From contig NC_085091.1 of NCBI RefSeq assembly GCF_963422355.1, positions 8,227,342-8,291,341 of the forward strand: a stretch of 64,000 nt of DNA. Reading direction: 5' to 3'. Of the stretch, positions 26,040 through 59,628 are shown one piece after another. Position 1 is the stretch's first letter; the number at the start of each line of letters is the position of its first letter. The position numbers and the translations under genes are program-made. Below the pieces are notes generated by a model that saw nothing but the letters and a program-made list of their open reading frames with translations, was not told where the DNA came from and ran no database searches. The stretch is from Corticium candelabrum. Lineage: Eukaryota > Porifera > Homoscleromorpha > Homosclerophorida > Plakinidae.

Positions 26040-27744
26040 TTATTTGCTAGTCTTGTGACAGCTTCGGCAAAACCACCACTTTGATTTGGGTCTTTCTTTA
26101 AGACCAATACAACTCATGTGGGACCACAAGAGGCAATGGTCACACAAAATTGATGCTTCCTTATCCAAGTTGTGAAAGCAAACTTGGCAAACATAACTGC
26201 AATGTTTACGTTTCTGCTTGACAACATCTGTAAGTAGTAGCCAGGCATCATCGGTGAAAAACTTTCAAATTATGTGGAAGTCAACATTGTCATCAAGGAC
26301 TGCATTAGAGATGTTTTCTTGCTGAAGTTCGATGTCTGATTCATTGATCAGCGTCTTGGAATTTTGTAGTGCAGCAGCTGCTATATTGTCATCAACAAAC
26401 CATGCTAACATGACTGCAAAGTATGCAAAAGCACCTCGTGAACAAGGCCTTAATTATAAGCAAGTAAATGGACATGTGAATACCTCTTTCTTTCAATGAT
26501 ATGTGTAATTTAATGAATGGTTGTACTTTTCCCGACTTTGCTTTCTTCTTAGCCGGTAAACCAATCACAGTCAATTCATGGCCTTTTGGACGGCCACGTT
26601 TTCGAAGAATAGGAGGCATTAAAATACCTAGAAACAGTATCATTTGATTTCCTTTCATCCTTAGCAGTGATATTACAGTATTTCAGTGATTATGTGCATC
26701 AGGGGTATGTGCAGAATAGTCACTCAGTAACATTGTTACAGTGAGTAAGGGTATTTGTTCTGTGAGTACTGTACATTGTGTAAGGAACAGTATGATCAAA
26801 TTCATTGCATTGCCAAATTCAACAGTAGCGTGAAGGCAACTAGGAATATAATATTCTCCTTGGACATCTAATTATGCAGGCAAAGCTAGCAGGTATCCCA
26901 GGTTTTGAGTCCTTTTTTCATAACTCAAGCATGCAAGTTTCACTGATGCTGAAAACTCCACACTAGCAATGCTTAATTAACAAGTCAAGTCGGCATTGCA
27001 CATACACCACCAAAATTAATCATCTTTTCTAACATGTCATTTAATTCTATTTTTTGATTAAATAGTTACTCTGTAGGTAGTTCCATATACAGTCTGTTGA
27101 TATGCTGATTGTTGTGCCTAAAAATGTAGTGTAGAACTAGCTGGCATGGTGCTTGCATTTAGTTGCTTGTGAAACTGTTAGGTACAGAGTCTACTATCAG
27201 ATATGCTGATCACTTAAATTGAATGAGGTTGTAAGTAAGTAGAGTATTCAAATCAATGCATTTAATGCCTCTGGTTAAAACTCACTTTGGAGATTTTGGT
27301 AATTTCGTTTGTCATAGTTAGAGGTAGTTGCTTCGGATGAGAGAGTTTCTGATGGATGAAAGAGTGGTTGTGATTCACTAACTGTAACACTTCTTGGCTC
27401 TGTCAATATAGAAAACTATTCATCAGCGGACACAATGTATTAAACAGCATGAATGTTACTTAGCATTCAACAATAAGAGAAGTGTTTTGTGAACTTACCC
27501 TGAACAATGATATTTTCAGTAGGCGCACATACTGCTTTATTCTTTGCAAAGTTTGTTTCGTCTGATTTTAGTGAATGATCATCTGCTGCAACACACATAA
27601 TTGTATGGAACATATTAGCCTAGTTTTTCTTACAATAATGTGGTTTGTTGTCTGTGTCAAGAGAGGTAATATGTTAATGCATACATGTAGGTATGTGTGC
27701 AGTATGTGTGTCTGCACAGTATACAAGTATGCATATGTGTAAAG

Positions 27745-27813
<69 letters not shown>

Positions 27814-27818
27814 ATATG

Positions 27819-27897
<79 letters not shown>

Positions 27898-30800
27898 CAT
27901 GCATGTATGCGCCATATTTCCTCAAATATTAACACGTAGGTTACTATTATTTCAACTTAATTAGCTCCATGGGTAACTATTCAGCACAGGTTTACTATTT
28001 TTCAACATCTGGTATTATGCCTTTCCCACTCATTTGTTTTCATTTTTATGTAGATTCATTCGAATTTCTTTTTATCCACTGACGAAGGTTCTGTTTTGTT
28101 GATTTGTATTTAGTTGCCACACGTTGTTCAGAGATGATGCTCTACCTTCCTTCACAATATTCAATTTTTAAGATCTCTTTTTCTCTTCGTGGACAGTTCT
28201 TGTCAAATGGCAAACTAAACAATGAGTGTGAACAGTGTCGGATACCAGTCTTCGGCTCCAAGGCATGGGTTACTGTTCAAACATGGGTTACTATCATTTC
28301 AAACTGATCAGATCCTTCAGTTATATTTGAGTACAGTTTATTATTCAAGGAAATATGGTATGTATGCATAGGTTATTGTGTAATTAGCATGCTATATGGC
28401 TTTTTAAGCATGAGGGGCATGGTTATCAATGTCTAAAACCCTGCTGCTACTAAAAGCCATATAGCATGCTAATCATATAATAAGTAATTTATACCATGGT
28501 TATGTGATGTGTATATGATAAGTGAGAGTGCAATATTAACCGGAACTTCTTGCACACTTGCAGTACAATATTTCATATACTCCATTTAAATAAGCACTTG
28601 TGACTGGTCGCACGTCTTGTGACCATGGTATAAGCGTATGCACATGCATGCATGCATGTATGTATAAATGTATGTATGTCTGCATGTATAAGACACTGTT
28701 GGTTTAGACGCAAAGAAACAGAATCATTTTATAAGTTTTGGGTACCATTGGTTGAGTCTGTAACACCATGATTAGATTCCATAGTGTTTTGTGAGTAGAG
28801 TGATTTGTTGTAAATTTTGTACGTTTTTGGTGGAGTCACACAGACTCCTAGAATACAAAGAAAAAAATGTATGTATTAGTGTTGTACAATATTTTACAAT
28901 ATCGTCTGTTGGTAATATTCTCAGGCTTCATTGTCCTACACACATCTCTAATGCAGGCCTTGCTTCCCATAGAGAGCATGCAGCCACTACGTAAAAGTGT
29001 CTCCACTGAAACCAGTGAACCACTGTGATGTAGGTTGGTAGGTAGGTGTAGGTAGGTAGGTAGGTAGGTAGGTAGGTAGGTAGGTAGGTAGGTAGGTAGG
29101 TAGGTAGGTAGATAGGTAGGTAGGTAGGTAGGTAGATACACAGGTATGTGTAAAATCTGTTAGACAATTACTTGTCAAGGGTTTATCAAGATTAAGCAGT
29201 AGGTGTAAGTTCTCATCATGTTTCTCTCCTTCAGTTGAATCTATTGGCACAAAAGAATTTGTACTAGTAGTCTCTCATCAATTTGATCAGTGAGTCCATC
29301 AGCGCTGAGACCGTGCTTCTACTGACTTGGACTTTTAGTGTTCTGTATGTAGAAGTTTGTGTCTAATAAATTATCGTCAGTCAGTCAGTCAGTCAGTTTG
29401 CTGTGATTGTACTGACTTGAACTGTCATGGATAATATTTTTAACTTTAGTGTTTTGTATGTAACAAAAGCTTGTGTATAATATTTTTAACTTTAGTGTTT
29501 TGTATGTAACAAAAGCTTGTGTGTAATGATTTGTTTTTGTCAGTCAGTCAGTCAGTCAGTCAATCAAGCTAATGGCAAGTATTATGAAGGTCGATGATTG
29601 ACTTTGCATGGACATCATGCGGATTGACTTGGGTCATATTGAGGAACTGTAAGTGCATCTTTCCTACATGTAGTAATACTTCAGTTAGTCAGCGTGCACA
29701 CCTAGGAATATACATGGAGGTCTGCTTAAAAACAACTCAGGCAGAGGTCAGCGGAAGTACTCGGGTTCGATCCCCTAGTGATTTTGAGGAGCTGGTGCCC
29801 CTAACCCATACATGTATCTCCAACAAGAGTATGTAGGTAGGTAGGTAGGTATGTAAGAATGTAGATACACAGGTATCCGTAGATGCTGACAGACAATTAC
29901 CTGTCAAGGGTTTGTCAAGATTAAGCAGTAGTTGTAAGACCTCATCATGTTTCTCTCCTTCAGTTGAATCTATTGGCACAAAAGAACTAATATGGCTGTA
30001 TGATGTTAAAGATATGTTTGCATATATGCATGGACGCTAGCAGACTCTTACCACTGATCAGTTCCACTTCTTGTCCATTTTCCCAAGCAGAAACCAACTC
30101 TTTCATTACATTCAATCTGCTGGTGAAATTGACTCCTGATGCTTCTGAAGCTAAACTAGCAAGTTTGGTAGCAATCTTTGAAGCCTGATGGAATTTTTCA
30201 AACTACAACACGGACACGTGCTAAGTTATGTAACAGTTGAGAATCACTTTGACAACGCACCTGAGAGTGTACTTTCTTGATGGTGTTTCAAAGCTAACGA
30301 TGGTTGCTGTAGACGGGCTTTGATGAGCAATAGGTGAAAATGCTCTGTGGTTAGATTTGTAGTAATCTAAAGACCATCTTCTGTCACAAAGTTCTTCAGT
30401 GAACATGTTCAATCCAAGATCAGATCGAGCTGCCAGTATGTGACGACAAGGTAACCTCATTGACTGCCAAGTCATGCACTGGCATGTTGCGGGGGTGACT
30501 ACTATTGAACTATCGTTGTATGCAAATGTTGGTTGCCATCATTTGCAAGCTGTACCTTTGTCTTCATATCCATCTGTTTGGCAACAAATCTGTAGGCATA
30601 AGGTGTAAGATACTTCATATAGTTAATCAATGCTGCATCAGTGATAGAATGGTATGTTACAGGGACTTTGAGAGTAGACAGGCTTGCTTGATAGTCTCGT
30701 TCTGATCGAAGCACTCGTAAAATAAGAAAGAACTTGTCAACAAATGTTTTTAGTGATGAGTACCGGGAAATTACTGATTTTAACTTTGCATTCAGGGACT

Positions 30801-33122
30801 CCAATCTATTGTTGGTGTTGTTGAGGAAATTCCCTGTGCTATACTTCATCCCCATCGTCCACTGCTTCTTAATAGGGTGCCACTGATTATCAAAATACTT
30901 CAACACAATCGCAGGAGCACAATTTTGAACTGCCTGTACAGATCCAGGTACGTTTTTTCACTTGGAGCATAGGCCATTTGCTGTACCATTTCAAGGCATG
31001 TGCTTCACTGGCCAGAGGTAATGCCCATCTTCTCCATCGTTATCTCTCTTCGAAACGATCGCAATGTGTGGTATATGCATATCAAAATAGCAGCAGAAGG
31101 GAAACTGGCAGCAAGAACATCTCTCTCTGTCATGTCTTTATCAGCCATTATCACTCCTACAGACGACCATTCAGGATTGTTTTCTTTGAAAATATTTGCT
31201 ACACATGTAATTGATGCCTTGGGTTCTTCTAATAACAAGAATGCAGCAGCCACTTCAGAATGGCCATTGCCATCTTCTATAAGCATGATAGAGAGAGGAA
31301 ATCTCAATTCCAGCAGCTTGTAAGTCGCATCAATACATAGTAGTTCCGGGTATGCTGAAAACGCCTGCTTCATCTTCTCATCCTGAAAGAAGATGCCTTG
31401 CAACACGTTATTGTCACTGACGACAACATTCACACTAGCTCCTACAAACAAAACACCACAACGTACAAAAAATGCAACTTCAAGGAGAGCTGTTCATAAC
31501 AGCCGTGTACCGTATTTGTCTGTCAGTTGCTTTACAGCTGTATTTAAATCGTTTCTTGTCTTTCCTGCTCTCATACCAGTACTGATATTGCTCAAGTCTT
31601 TTAGCAGCACTACGTTTTCTGTCATTTCTGCCAGCTTTTTCTGAATCATTTTTTTATTTGCTTTTAGTTCTGTTAGCTTTTCAGCTTCTTCCTATGCTTC
31701 TAATGGTAGCTTTCTCTGACTAGGCAGTTGTTTGAATAGTTCCTGTACAGGTTTATAATATTCAAATAATACTATTTAGTATTAATGCAGCTACCATATT
31801 GGTGAATACCGTATTGTCTCTAACCTAAACACAGGTCTCCAATACAGTTACGTCTCCAATAAAAGCACACTACGGGACCTCATACAAAGAATGAAAGGCA
31901 CAGTCTCCAATAAAAGCACGCATCTCGCAAAGTACCTATTACCAGTAGTCAAACGTAATGTATTGGATGGTAATAAATGATAGCTAAATTGTATTACTAA
32001 TGTAACCATGTTGAGTTAAACAACATTGAAATTACATAAGGCACAGTCGGGTCTCTAATAAAGTCACATCTATCAGGCCCTTTGAAAAATTAAGGACGTT
32101 TATGTTAGAGATAATACGGTATGTGTTGGTACAGTACATGTACATGTACAAGGAATTAATTATTATTACTCTTGATGTTTCATGATTATGGCTCTCTTTA
32201 AATCTTCGCACAAGTAGTGATTGACCATCTTCAGATGCTCTTAGGGACAATTCAAATGGGCAGTCTTTCCTAAAGTCCTGTTGATGGAAAGCACAAAGAA
32301 AAATACAAAACACAATGAAAATGTAATTGGAAAATTAAATGAAAAACTGTGTCGAGTGCAAATACTAAAGTTATAAAATTTGAGAAATTTTGCATTAGCA
32401 AAAATTCTGGTATCAATTAATTAAGCTTATGTGCAGTTTGGTGTGTTTGCTTATCCTTTGAAGTTTATTTTTAGTACTGTATGTACAAGGAATATTTAAT
32501 TATGGTTTGTGATGGAATTGATCGTAAAGCCTACATCTTAGGGAAATCCTGTTGCTCTTTTATGGCTTGCATACTGCACTCAAGTCAGGCAACACTCACA
32601 AGTAACGCTTCTTTGCAATTCGGTACAGAAGTAAGAGCATGACAAAATTTTAGGTGTGTTTTTAAATGTAGGAATTGTGGTTGTATAAAATTACAAAAAT
32701 AATATGTAATATGATATAGAAATATGTTTCAGGTTACCAGTTAAATTTTACAAAACAAATCAACCAAAGGTCTGAAATTGTACCCCAACAATTGTTGATA
32801 TTAATTTTACTGTTGACTAGTTGATATTAAATGTGGTAATTTTCAAATTTGCTTAAGAATTGTAGAATATAGAATATCCAAATGCATCTACACTGCCAAC
32901 CTGATACAAACTAATAGATGAGAATCTTAGCATTTTTACCCAGCCCATGCCTTGCTGTATTTTGAACATGCTTCATTGAAAGACATTTTTGTCTTTAGAA
33001 AGTGTGAAGAAAGAATGAAGACGGTAAAGCAGCAATGATGTATACTGGGTATATTTATGTATTTTCAATAGTGTAGTACAGTACTGTGCAAATGTAACAC
33101 TACATCAAGGGTTTCACTGATC

Positions 33123-33199
<77 letters not shown>

Positions 33200-33585
33200 C
33201 TTTTTATCTGAGACTACTGTATGTACAGTATTTTAGCCTGGGGCCACAATTTGAGCCATCACCATGGAAAAGTGTAGGTCCTTGGATTCCTAAACAATTG
33301 CTAACGCACAAACTGCACTTACGATGTAGACCGCTTTTCTTCACCACGGGCAGCGAATTTTTTGCCTCCGTGAATGCAGCTATACGTCACCTCGTAGTAT
33401 GTGATTGCTTCAGAAAGGGGACGATTGATTCGCTTCCGGGCAGCCTCAACACTTCTCGAGTCTCTTCGCCATAATTTTGTGTATGTTGATGATTCATACG
33501 CCGACAATCGCTCTTGTAGGTCGGCGAATGACTTGAATCTCTTCCCAACAGAAAAGAATGCGGAATCAGTCGGACTTCCCGCCAT
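26040..33585 (-). CDS. MULE/FAR1-like transposase-derived gene with SWIM and PHD zinc fingers
   Basis: Start ATG 33585 (MAGSPTDSAFF). The N-terminal exon (down to about 33330) is FAR1-like, with a basic stretch and YSCIHGGKKF. Exon about 32180-32280 has RRFKESHNHETS. The MULE DDE core at 31005-31445 shows CIDATYK, ADKDMTERD and the CxxH motif CIYHTLRSFRREI; 30502-30906 continues with NNRLESLNAKLK. The SWIM finger (CQCMTW..LPCRHILAA) is at about 30400-30485. Further exons are at 30049-30200, 29900-29985 (with a duplicate at 29170-29250), 27500-27586, about 27295-27400, and a block down to 26040 with KRGRPKGHELTVIGLP and a complete C4HC3 PHD finger (CQVC, CDHC, HMSC, CRSC). An in-frame TGA at 26265-26267 precedes the PHD part. 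This layout resembles ZSWIM-type genes derived from Mutator-like transposons in cnidarians and fish. It may be domesticated, or a recently decayed element. Confidence 0.75.
27747..27896. repeat. Compound (TA)n(TG)n microsatellite
   Basis: TA run 27747-27805, a short TATG bridge, then TG run to 27896. It is intronic in the MULE-like gene. Confidence 0.95.
28371..28632. repeat. Dispersed repeat copy 2 (MITE-like)
   Basis: Second copy of the repeat at 16925-17190, sharing the internal palindrome and the TGTGACTGGTCGCAC end. It sits in an intron of the MULE-like gene. Confidence 0.65.
29036..29140. repeat. (TAGG)n microsatellite
   Basis: About 25 TAGG units with one or two interruptions. It lies next to the first copy of the duplicated exon. 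A shorter TAGG run lies next to the second copy at 29834-29853. Confidence 0.95.
29111..29988 (-). repeat. Tandem duplication of an exon in the MULE-like gene
   Basis: The blocks 29111-29260 and 29845-29988 are similar almost throughout. Each includes an exon encoding DSTEGEKHDE followed by LLLNLDKPLT, its flanks (GATACACAGGTAT) and neighbouring TAGG repeats. The differences (for example VLQL versus NLHL) show that the duplication is not brand new. Confidence 0.75.
33126..33194. repeat. (TA)n microsatellite
   Basis: About 34 TA units near the first exon of the MULE-like gene. Confidence 0.95.
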
Positions 33586-33629
33586 TCGTCGCTATTAATG
33601 AGCATGACATCATCGGTCACGTGCAAATT

Positions 33630-33683
33630 ACCGGCACTCCAAGTCCTCCGCTTCCGGGACCGTTACCGGCTCTCTAGCCACTT
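33630..33683 (-). repeat. Right copy of a 54-bp inverted repeat
   Basis: Reverse complement of 22351-22404 with one mismatch (GGTAACGG versus GGTACCGG). It lies 45 bp upstream of the start codon of the MULE-like gene. Confidence 0.85.
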
Positions 33684-33689
33684 CGTGCG

Positions 33690-36440
33690 CCAGGCAGACT
33701 GCTACTCTGGTTACTAGGCGCTAAACAGCTAGGAATGTTTTGATAGCTCCAAACCAGACTCAAGTAACCGCAAACCTACCTTTGCAAGTACGGTTTGCAA
33801 ACCCAGAGCAAACAAGCATGGGGCAGATGCAACGTTTAACACTAACTCAATTATGATAACAAGCTTAAACCAGGCTCGCAAACCATAGTGTGAACACACC
33901 TATAACTATATACAACTATAACTACATGCATGTAGTGTATTGTTGTAATGGGTGGAGTCAATTAGAGTGTGGTATACACTGTACTTGTAGTGTCTATTTC
34001 AATTAGCAATAACAGTTGTGTTTTGGGTGTACTTAAGTCCACGTGTACGCGTATTCCTCTCTATCTAAAGAACATTACATTATATTACAATGCAGACTCT
34101 CAGTCTCGTTTCCACTCCCAGACTCTTGTGACCTCGCTTGGTCCGGTCCCGGATGTCACTTGCAATTCTAGATAGTCTCCTAATGTCATCCCGCCTACTT
34201 CCTGTCAGGGTGTTAGATATCTAGCTGCCTATTGCTAAGAATCAAATGCTAAAATTTGTGAACTAAAGTTTCATACTAAGCGACGTCGACGAGACGCGAC
34301 GCGTTGGCTATTTTTAGGATTCGTGTTTTCCCATCCAGTGTCAAACCGGAAGCGTCCTAACATCCAATCGAAAGTGACTTCTGACTTGGACCAATCGAAC
34401 CGTCAAGTATACTTATAAATCGCGCAGGGAAAGCATTCGGGATTCCATCGAAAATAGACGTAAAAATCGATGGCTTTCTACACTAATTTGCGAAGTTTAT
34501 CGAGGCTGTCAGAAGGTTTCGTTGCCTTTAGAAGATGAACCAAAATCCTAGAAAGACCAGAGAACGCGATTTTAGTGGACGCTCGACTCTACGCGTGATC
34601 TTTCGTAGATTGTGAACCTAAAATCGTAGCTTAGAACCTGCGTTCTAGACTAGATCAAACAGGCTATTGTTGTATTGGAGATAGAGGAGAGGTGTACGTA
34701 AGGCCTGGGACTTCCGCTCACCTCATCCTTGACATTATACCTTGAAGATTCGTTCCTAGATTACTAATTAACTAAGTTTCAACCAGTTATTATCCGAGAT
34801 TCGCATGTCCGGGCTAAGGGTATAGTAGTCGTCTGGCCGACGACCGTCGTATTTAAACTCGATTAGAGCAGATGCAAATGAAGCTAATAGCCTATTCCGA
34901 CCAATAAACGCGATGTGGTGTCATTACTGGACGAACATGATGTCATCATAAGGCTCCACTTCTGTTTGGTAGCTGTTAGCGAGAATTCGGCCATCGGGCG
35001 TCCATCCTCTAAATGGTGTTTTTTAGTCCTTTGCTGTACCTAAGGGTTTAGCACATAGAAACACCGCCTAGTCTACATTTGCACGTGCATGTTTTCCCAC
35101 CAACAACCAGGCATCTAGAGAGCGAAGGTGCTGGATTCAGGCGCCATGCGGTATACGTCTAGCTGTACCTGACTTGTAACATTTTGCTTGTTCCACGATA
35201 TTTCTGCACAGTAGTTTTGCTGTCGGACAGCTTGAATTTTCGGTATGCGTGGCTGAGAGGCCGCGGTGTTGTTGCAAAAATCACTAAAGGTCCGTTCACT
35301 CTGACTTCCCCCCAGGAAGCTTGTGTGGTTATTGCGTGGGCAGAATTTCCCAGCGTTCAGCAATTAGTAATTAGCACAAAGGGGTGTGGGTTTGTCTTGT
35401 AATTAAAGGCTGCTTATTGGTTAGAGTAACTACACGTAAACAATTGCATAACAAGGTTGGTGCAAGTTCAATTCTGCAATGCCCATGCACCCAAGGACGA
35501 AATAATCATGAGCTCTAAAATGAAGTATTTAGGGTGTCTCTAGGACCTTGCTGTCAAAAGTTATTCAGAACTGAGCGAGAAGTCAGCGTCGTCTTCAGCA
35601 GAAATTTGGCGGAATTTGCGAAGAGCAACGTGCATTGTCCATGACATCGCGTCTGTTTGTCGGACAAAGCGACTGACCTGTTAGTAAGCACGCAAGTCTG
35701 GTGACGAGTAACACGCTTTGCACCTTTGTCTAGCTAAACGAATGCATCGGAAACCCTAGCTGAGGCGAGTCGTTGGGCTAAAACATCAGTATGCAAAACA
35801 TTATCACATGACAAGATATGTGATTACATACACGTGTACCGGCCGAGGGTTTAGCACTGTAGTGCTTCTCTATTCATTTTCCTATAAAGACCACGCCACT
35901 CAATATGACCTGGATAACAATATTGTGTACCCTAATGCCTTATGGCGATAAATCAATTGTGATACAAGCAAACATCAAGGCAAGAATCAGGGCAAACATC
36001 AGGCAATTAAAAATCAAGGCAAAAATCGAGACAAACATCAAGGCAAACATCAAGACAAACGTCAAGGCAAAAATCAAGACAAATTGGCCTCCCAGGTCTG
36101 TACGTATAGCGACGCCATTGTTGCTCCTATTTAGTATTGAGTGAAGGTTTCCATACACAAATACACTGACTCTCACGTACACTAGTGGTTTCAAATGAAT
36201 AAAAGGTTGAGCTGTTAGACGTACAAAAGCCTTATTTTGTTGTATGCAGAAAGTGATCAAACCCCTCAACCTCTATATTCAAGTAGCATTAGTACAATGG
36301 ACTAAAGTTTGATCACTATATTATTACAAAACTACGCTCGGCAATTATATAACGTAAAATGTCACCATTCTGATGTACAACTGTCATATTACTACATTAC
36401 TTACTATTACATGTACCATTGTTCATATTTACTATTATTT
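33690..36440. other. Gene-poor stretch, no gene supported
   Basis: Contains a stretch with many CG dinucleotides (about 34260-34460) with TATAAATCGCG near 34415, which could be an unassigned promoter. There is also a run of short direct repeats near 35970-36090 (ATCAAGGCAAAA and ATCAAGACAAA). The open frames are short and lack known domains. Confidence 0.4.
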
Positions 36441-36445
36441 TTGTT

Positions 36446-47861
<11,416 letters not shown>

Positions 47862-48705
47862 ACCTTCGCAACACAGTTTGGAACCTAAATCCCGTATGCT
47901 ATCGCCGCGCATGAAGGTCTGGGTACGAGGCTGATCAGAACCTGTTCACGAAGCGACAGGACTGAGGTGCTGCCTTTTGCTCACCAAATATCCTACAACA
48001 CTTATTATACTATTTACAGCTGCTTCATTCTTCTCACTATTGACTAGATGTCTACGACGTACATTCAGAAATCTAGTTAGTTAGTTCCATCGTCAAGTAT
48101 ACGTCACGCAGGTAGCTTTCAAGTGTTTGGACGCTGTACGAGATCTCGCATACATGCACCGCTGATTCTAAACCACAACCGTTTTTCTAGACAAAAGTGG
48201 GTAAGCACAATTAATTAATTATTAGCTAAAATACAAGGTTATCTTGAATACTCTGTCAGCGTCAGAGTGGCTGAGCAAAGAATTAATGGAGACATCATCG
48301 AGCCATAGCTCGTGAGACTGAAGTCAGTCACCAGTAGTGTCGCCATTACTTTACAAACATTCTAATGATGTCAATAATAAACAGTTTCAACTAGACTGGC
48401 AAACTTATGTAGTACAATGCTGTTGTAGTTGGTAATTGACACACCACATGCGTTCTAGATAGTGTTGTGACTTCATTTGACTTTCTCACACACTTCTTTA
48501 AACTCGCTACTTTCTATCCGACTACAAGCTATAGTCTACAGTAATACACAATACATGCGCGCACCTAGAAAACTCTACAGGATAGCAAATTAAGTTAACC
48601 TGTTAGAGAAGAATGTCCTCTATTGTCCCGTCCCCCTCTGTTACTAGTGCAGCAATTATGTCCTGAGCACCGCCACTTGATCAGTAAATATAAAAGTTCA
48701 AATAA
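47862..48705. other. Intergenic: ERCC6L2 promoter side and synaptogyrin 3' flank
   Basis: No open frame with a known domain. It must hold the ERCC6L2 promoter. A plus-side neighbour is absent. Confidence 0.4.
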
Positions 48706-49677
48706 TCAACCCATTAGTGCTGTACGGCTAGTTCTGAATTGGCAAAAGGCAAGATAGCCAAGACCTCCCTAGACAGACAAAATTGCAAGGTATACAGATG
48801 CAAACCTCAGTAAATAAGAGCAACTATACACACGTAGTGCTCAACTCACCCAAACAAGAGACGAAAACAAGCTGAAAGCGATGCATGCGCCAACGGCTGC
48901 CTTGTTAGCTGCAGTAAACGGATCTTCATTCTTAGGGCCAGAATTGACTGACTTGTCGATGAGATAGATGAAACCCACGAGCCACAAAAAACTCAAAATA
49001 AGCGACAAAATGAGGTCAGCAAATGCAACGAAGAACTGTATGCGATCATTTCCAATATTAACAAGATACAGCAACGAGTCCAGACAAATAAACGCAGCAG
49101 CAATCAAAAAAGCCATAATTCCAATGGCAATTGCATAGTTGCAAGCGTTGGCATCTCCTTGTTTGTTATCAGAATCGCTGTGGAGACCGAGCAAGCACAC
49201 ATTGAAGCCAAAATATCTCGTTTCTACTTGATCAGCAGTCGTACTAAAGACGATGATCGCAAACAGCTGAAACAATAAGCAGACGTGTATAATACTGAAA
49301 AGATCGTTAGTCAATTAATTAAAACCAACCCCCTAAATTCACCTTACACCTCGACTACTACTAATTAAGATAGGAAACGTGTCAAATGAAATCAATCTCA
49401 AAAACAACTCGACAGCCAAATAGCGTTCACTCTAAAAAATCGGCCGTGAAAACCGTCGTTTTATCCATTTCCTTTGGGTAAAGTCCAGTCCTATATGGTG
49501 ACGTTCTCACGACGACTATGCCCAACACTACATGTACAAACACCATGATACCGTGGGAGCGCTCTTGCATTACTAAATCATGTATTCGGTAAAGATTGTA
49601 TACACTGTACTAACCGCTGCAAAGGTCCTCAGGATGATGCGCAGAATAGCGCCTCTTGTTCCTACAAACCGAACCAT
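48706..49677 (-). CDS. Synaptogyrin family vesicle membrane protein
   Basis: Four-pass MARVEL-type protein of secretory or synaptic-like vesicles. The exons join in phase 0: 49617-49677 (ATG 49677, MVRFVGTRGAILRIIL), 48850-49266 (139 codons) and 48706-48768 (GGLGYLAFCQFRTS, stop TGA). Membrane segments are visible at LFAIIVFSTT, IAIGIMAFLIAAAFICLDSL, FADLILSLILSFLWLVGFIYLI and AAVGACIAFSLFSSLVW. The NACNYAIAIG turn and the WLVGF motif agree with synaptogyrins. The product is about 180 residues, shorter at both ends than vertebrate synaptogyrins, without the tyrosine-rich tail. The reading frame is open a little upstream of the ATG, so a longer N-terminus is possible. An alternative last splice at 48710 would replace the final residue by a few others. 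Confidence 0.82.
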
Positions 49678-50073
49678 CTTCCTCCCAGGAGGACTGTCAG
49701 GCGTACAGTAACGTGACAGCAAAGCATGTGCTACTTGCCAAGAGTGGAAGTCTACAGCCCACCTCCACTGTCACGCCAGTTTCACGCCATGCGTTGAGTA
49801 CACCATCTCGTCATCTCTTCTGTTCGCATCTTCATTCTCTGTGTTCTGAGGTGTTGTACGATTCGTCGACAAGCACATCTCTTTCTGTATTTGAAGTGAC
49901 ACACTTCACCATTCACTTCACCGCTTTCATGCAAATTACGCGGTCTCTGTCTATTTCCAAACATGTATTAATGTATGTGTATCATCATGTCTATACCTTC
50001 CTGTCTTTGAAGTGCTGTGTTTGACAGCTTCCTAATTAATGAAAGATATACGTAACTCATTTAGTGCACTAGG

Positions 50074-59628
<9,555 letters not shown>

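Noticed and set aside
29720-29790. GGGTTCGATCCCC, like the B box of a tRNA gene
   Set aside because: No matching A box or cloverleaf could be drawn around it; at most a SINE remnant.
35115-35363. 82-codon minus frame in the gene-poor stretch
   Set aside because: No domain or splice support.
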